This document shows positions 61,305-64,000 of a stretch of DNA of 64,000 nucleotides, piece by piece. How positions within the stretch are numbered: the first letter of the stretch is position 1; every line of letters starts with the position of its first letter. Source of the DNA: Fragum whitleyi (lineage: Eukaryota > Mollusca > Bivalvia > Cardiida > Cardiidae); NCBI GenBank assembly GCA_948146395.1, contig OX411549.1:31332693-31396692 (forward strand), given 5' to 3'. Made by a program: the position numbers and the translations under genes. Below the pieces are notes generated by a model. The model saw nothing but the letters and a program-made list of their open reading frames with translations, was not told the DNA's origin and searched no databases.

Positions 61305-62007
61305 CTAATCTTCTCTGTGAGTTAGAAGAAGGGATAGAAGAGTAGTTGTACTTATGGTGTTAAATACGGAAATGACTATGAAAACAACAATATCTATTTC
61401 GGGGAATAATTTAAGCCATTTCTCTTTTCCTTCCGAGGTATCTGTTTTATCAAAGCATGCTTTACAAATCCTTAGTATAGCTTTCCAGTTACCATATTGT
61501 ATGATACTGTATATCTTATGCTGAAAAATTGAGTATAAAACAAGGAAAATGCTACCAGAGAGAAGGTATATGGTGTACATAACAAGGAAAGAAACGTGAA
61601 GAGAATTATGAGGGAGGGAGTCAACTATAACGGTCATAAAAATAGTATAACCAAAGAATATCATTATCGAAATGGTTCCCTTTTCGCCATAAGATATTGG
61701 TATCAGAAACGGTAACCCGCTCATCAAGGACATTGATATAGGCGGTAAAAGGACTGTCATTGTTTCAAAAGTTCCTCGTCTTTCGACTTTGAAATGAATG
61801 TCAATGAATGTGACGTTGCTATCAAGTCTTGTGTCTTGACGACTGCTGATTAGGTTCCATTCTGCATTCTCAATATACTCGTCTAGTTTGACATCGCCCA
61901 CGTAACGTAGATCTACAGAAGTAAAGGTCTCTTCTTCCACGAAGAATGTAAGAACGCACGTTTGGGTATCGAAGGGGTAAAATTCAACGTTAACCTCGCA
62001 CACGAAA
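61305..62007 (-). CDS. Gene D: Cys-loop receptor paralogue of gene C, terminal exon only
   Basis: The acceptor ATCGTTTCAG, identical in position to that of gene C, opens a 703-nt exon. It holds the Cys-loop with YPFDTQTC, M1-M4 and the stop (233 complete codons). From the Cys-loop to the end of M3 I count about 14 differences from gene C in roughly 160 residues; the M3-M4 loop and M4 differ much more. The pore again has GEK at -1', Phe at 9' and Asp at 20'. No exon matching gene C exon 1 or 2 is visible between 62008 and 64000, so the 5' part probably lies beyond the window. A lone duplicated exon cannot be excluded. The uninterrupted frame and conserved core argue against an old pseudogene. 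Confidence 0.85.
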
Positions 62008-62329
62008 CTGAAACGATAAGAAATAATGACCAAGAATAAACTATCTATCGAACAAGCACCGATTGAAAACATACAGACATAACAGTTAAACCAAAAAAAC
62101 TGATTGTTGATCAAGGGCAATAGCCTTGAACTATTTGACTTTGATCTGGACCTTTCTGACAATTTCTTTAAAATAGCCCTCTTATCATGGGCGTAGAACT
62201 ATTGTGCGCAATTAGATGTAGAAATGATATTTTATTACTGAAACATTCATATTTATAGCTGTTAACATAACAAAAATACACGCTTTTACATAAGTCATGT
62301 TGATGTAAGCATCGAACTCAAAACAGGAT

Positions 62330-62480
62330 CTGACGTCAACGTCAGAAAAACGCCAACCCTGCGTTCGAGATGACAAAAAGGTGCAAACAGTTTTGTCGAT
62401 TGTACCCCGCTTTGTACGTGGCTAACTGTTTGCATTGTTTTACCATCCTGAACGCAGGGCAGAGCAACGCTGCGTTCCTG
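62330..62480. repeat. Imperfect inverted repeat upstream of gene D exon
   Basis: CCCTGCGTTC...GCAAACAGTT is mirrored by AACTGTTTGC...GAACGCAGGG. An open frame across it is therefore not taken as an exon. Confidence 0.5.
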
Positions 62481-63173
62481 CAATAATCTAAATAGAAACA
62501 ATCTATAACCTAAATCGCAAATTCTAATCCTTTAGTGCAATTATGAGACAAATTTTGAATTTGATTCATTACAAAACAAGGAAATATGAATTTAACCTAC
62601 GATATATGTGCACTGCGAACGAAATATTTAGAAAGTTCATCGTTTCAGGTCAAAGCCATGGGTATAGATGGATTTCTAGATCATGCGACACATTATACAA
62701 TCATGTGTTTGGCTACTTTAAAAGAATTTGTTTGAAAAATTAAAGCCCAAGGTCACTGGTTAATGTGAAATGTCCATAATAGAGAATATATAACACTTGT
62801 CAAAGGTTTTTTTCCTTTATCAAATAGTTTTGTTTTCAAAATGATTAGCTCCCGTTCCTTCCCTAGATATCAATGTTCCACTTAAAAATGCAGTTTTCAA
62901 CAAAGAAACATTAAATATCCGGACTGCTTTTCTCTTCACTGCCATCCCAAGGCTGTGGGTTAAAATCGTTGATAGACCTGAACATGCGTTGGCCTATTAC
63001 GAAAACCCGTTTTTATACTCGTTTGGGGACCAATCATAGTTTGGATAGGTACAAGTCATTCGGAACATCACTCGGCTATTTCCGTAAACTACAACAGACC
63101 TCGGATGCATGTAAGGCGGATGGGTATGTAACAAAATCGTGCTTTTTGTTAGGCAGAAACAGTGTAAGCAAAT

Positions 63174-63242
63174 AAGGGCTGAAAAATCTTAATTTTTGAG
63201 AATCACAAATCATTCTCAAAAATAAAGATTTTTCAGCCGTAA
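63174..63242. repeat. Short hairpin
   Basis: GGGCTGAAAAATCTTAATTT is mirrored by AAAATAAAGATTTTTCAGCC around a loop of about 20 bp. No terminator role is implied in a eukaryote. Confidence 0.6.
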
Positions 63243-63499
63243 TTTAAGAATCTAAAGATATTTATATTAGGATACGATGGTTTCACTGACAGTGACTTTA
63301 ACGCGTAGCGTTGGCGACGTCGAATGTTTTCACTCAGTTTCGAGGGCTAACGTCATTTTAACTGACGTCATCGAGTTTTTCCAAGGTTTTCCCGTATTTT
63401 TTAAAATTAGTCCGTCTATGTTCATCCGAGGTTGATCGTGAGAATGGCCGAGTGGTGTTTCGAATGAGGTACAAGGTTGCAAAAAAGCACATACAGTTA

Positions 63500-63670
63500 G
63501 AAACATCTTGAAATTGACAATTTGACTGATTTTGGAATTATTTTTGAATATTAGTGATGGAGCGTGTGGAGCGAGTTATAAATGAAAATTGAAGGCGGTA
63601 AACACATCGCCAATTACGTCAGAATTGGTCGAAATTAGCGATATTTTATTATCCACATTTTAAAAAAGAT
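63500..63670. repeat. Dispersed GCTCCATTCATTC family, partial inverted copy
   Basis: GAAATTGACAATTTGACTGA, GAGCGTGTGGAGCGAGTT and GGCGGTAAACACATCGC match the reverse of 59340-59525. Confidence 0.5.
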
Positions 63671-64000
63671 ATACGTACTCATCTATAAAATGAGCACCAA
63701 CACCCAAAACAAGAGGCATTTTTCGCTCCACAGGCTACATGTAAAACATTTTCAGATATGAAATAGATATTCAAATTAGAAATCGATTTCGGAACATGGT
63801 CTCTTACGGAACATTCATGCCAAGTTTTATTGAAAATGGTACTACACTACAATAGGGTTGTGGTGCGTACTTTTTCAAGCGCGCGCAGAGTCGTAGTAAG
63901 ACGTAGAACCAACGTGAAAACTGTATTTTGTAGCATTTCATCACGTTCTCCCTGCGTTTATCAAGTTTTAAGAACGCAGTACGGTCTTTGTGGTGTGAGT

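Noticed and set aside
62295..62501. Possible gene D upstream exon
   Set aside because: The frame spans an inverted repeat and does not resemble gene C exon 2 or 1; phase also fails to match.

Overview
The window looks like AT-rich, intron-rich genomic DNA from an invertebrate, most probably a bivalve mollusc. Three things suggest this: a tandem pair of short-loop nicotinic-like Cys-loop receptor genes (a class expanded in molluscs), degenerate satellite repeats of the kind common in bivalve genomes, and tRNA-derived SINEs and hairpin MITEs at high density. The species cannot be named from the sequence alone. There is no prokaryotic signature, no operon, no CRISPR array and no rRNA or canonical tRNA gene.

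All recognised protein genes lie on the minus strand and form two tandem pairs. Gene A (4428-20333) and gene B (23333-34639) are complete six-exon paralogues. They encode secreted proteins of about 395 and 384 aa. Every exon pair joins in frame with the same intron phases (1,0,1,0,1). Both proteins have a signal peptide, two tandem copies of an unnamed module of about 115 residues (each copy encoded by two exons, with two cysteines about 80 residues apart), a Thr-rich stalk and a C-terminal six-cysteine PAN/Apple-like domain. I do not recognise the duplicated module; it is the best candidate here for something undescribed.

Gene C (45152-50628, three coding exons, about 438 aa) is a pentameric ligand-gated channel subunit. 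Its paralogue gene D is represented by its last exon (61305-62007), and its upstream exons appear to lie beyond the window. Both keep the Cys-loop and four membrane segments but lack the aromatic/vicinal-Cys acetylcholine site, and both have Phe instead of Leu at the 9' pore position.

The rest is mobile and repetitive DNA. It includes at least five families of short inverted-repeat elements present in several copies, a 2.4-kb foldback element with 0.7-kb arms (7030-9457), and a CpG-rich interleaved inverted repeat (2664-3672). There is also a dead mariner transposase split by a MITE (57121-58440), several SINEs on both strands, and many degenerate tandem arrays. Several MITEs sit within about 10-40 bp of splice sites of genes A and B. 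The stretches 14226-16280, 34640-37730, 44300-45150, 47865-50100 and 53116-55580 hold no recognisable gene.
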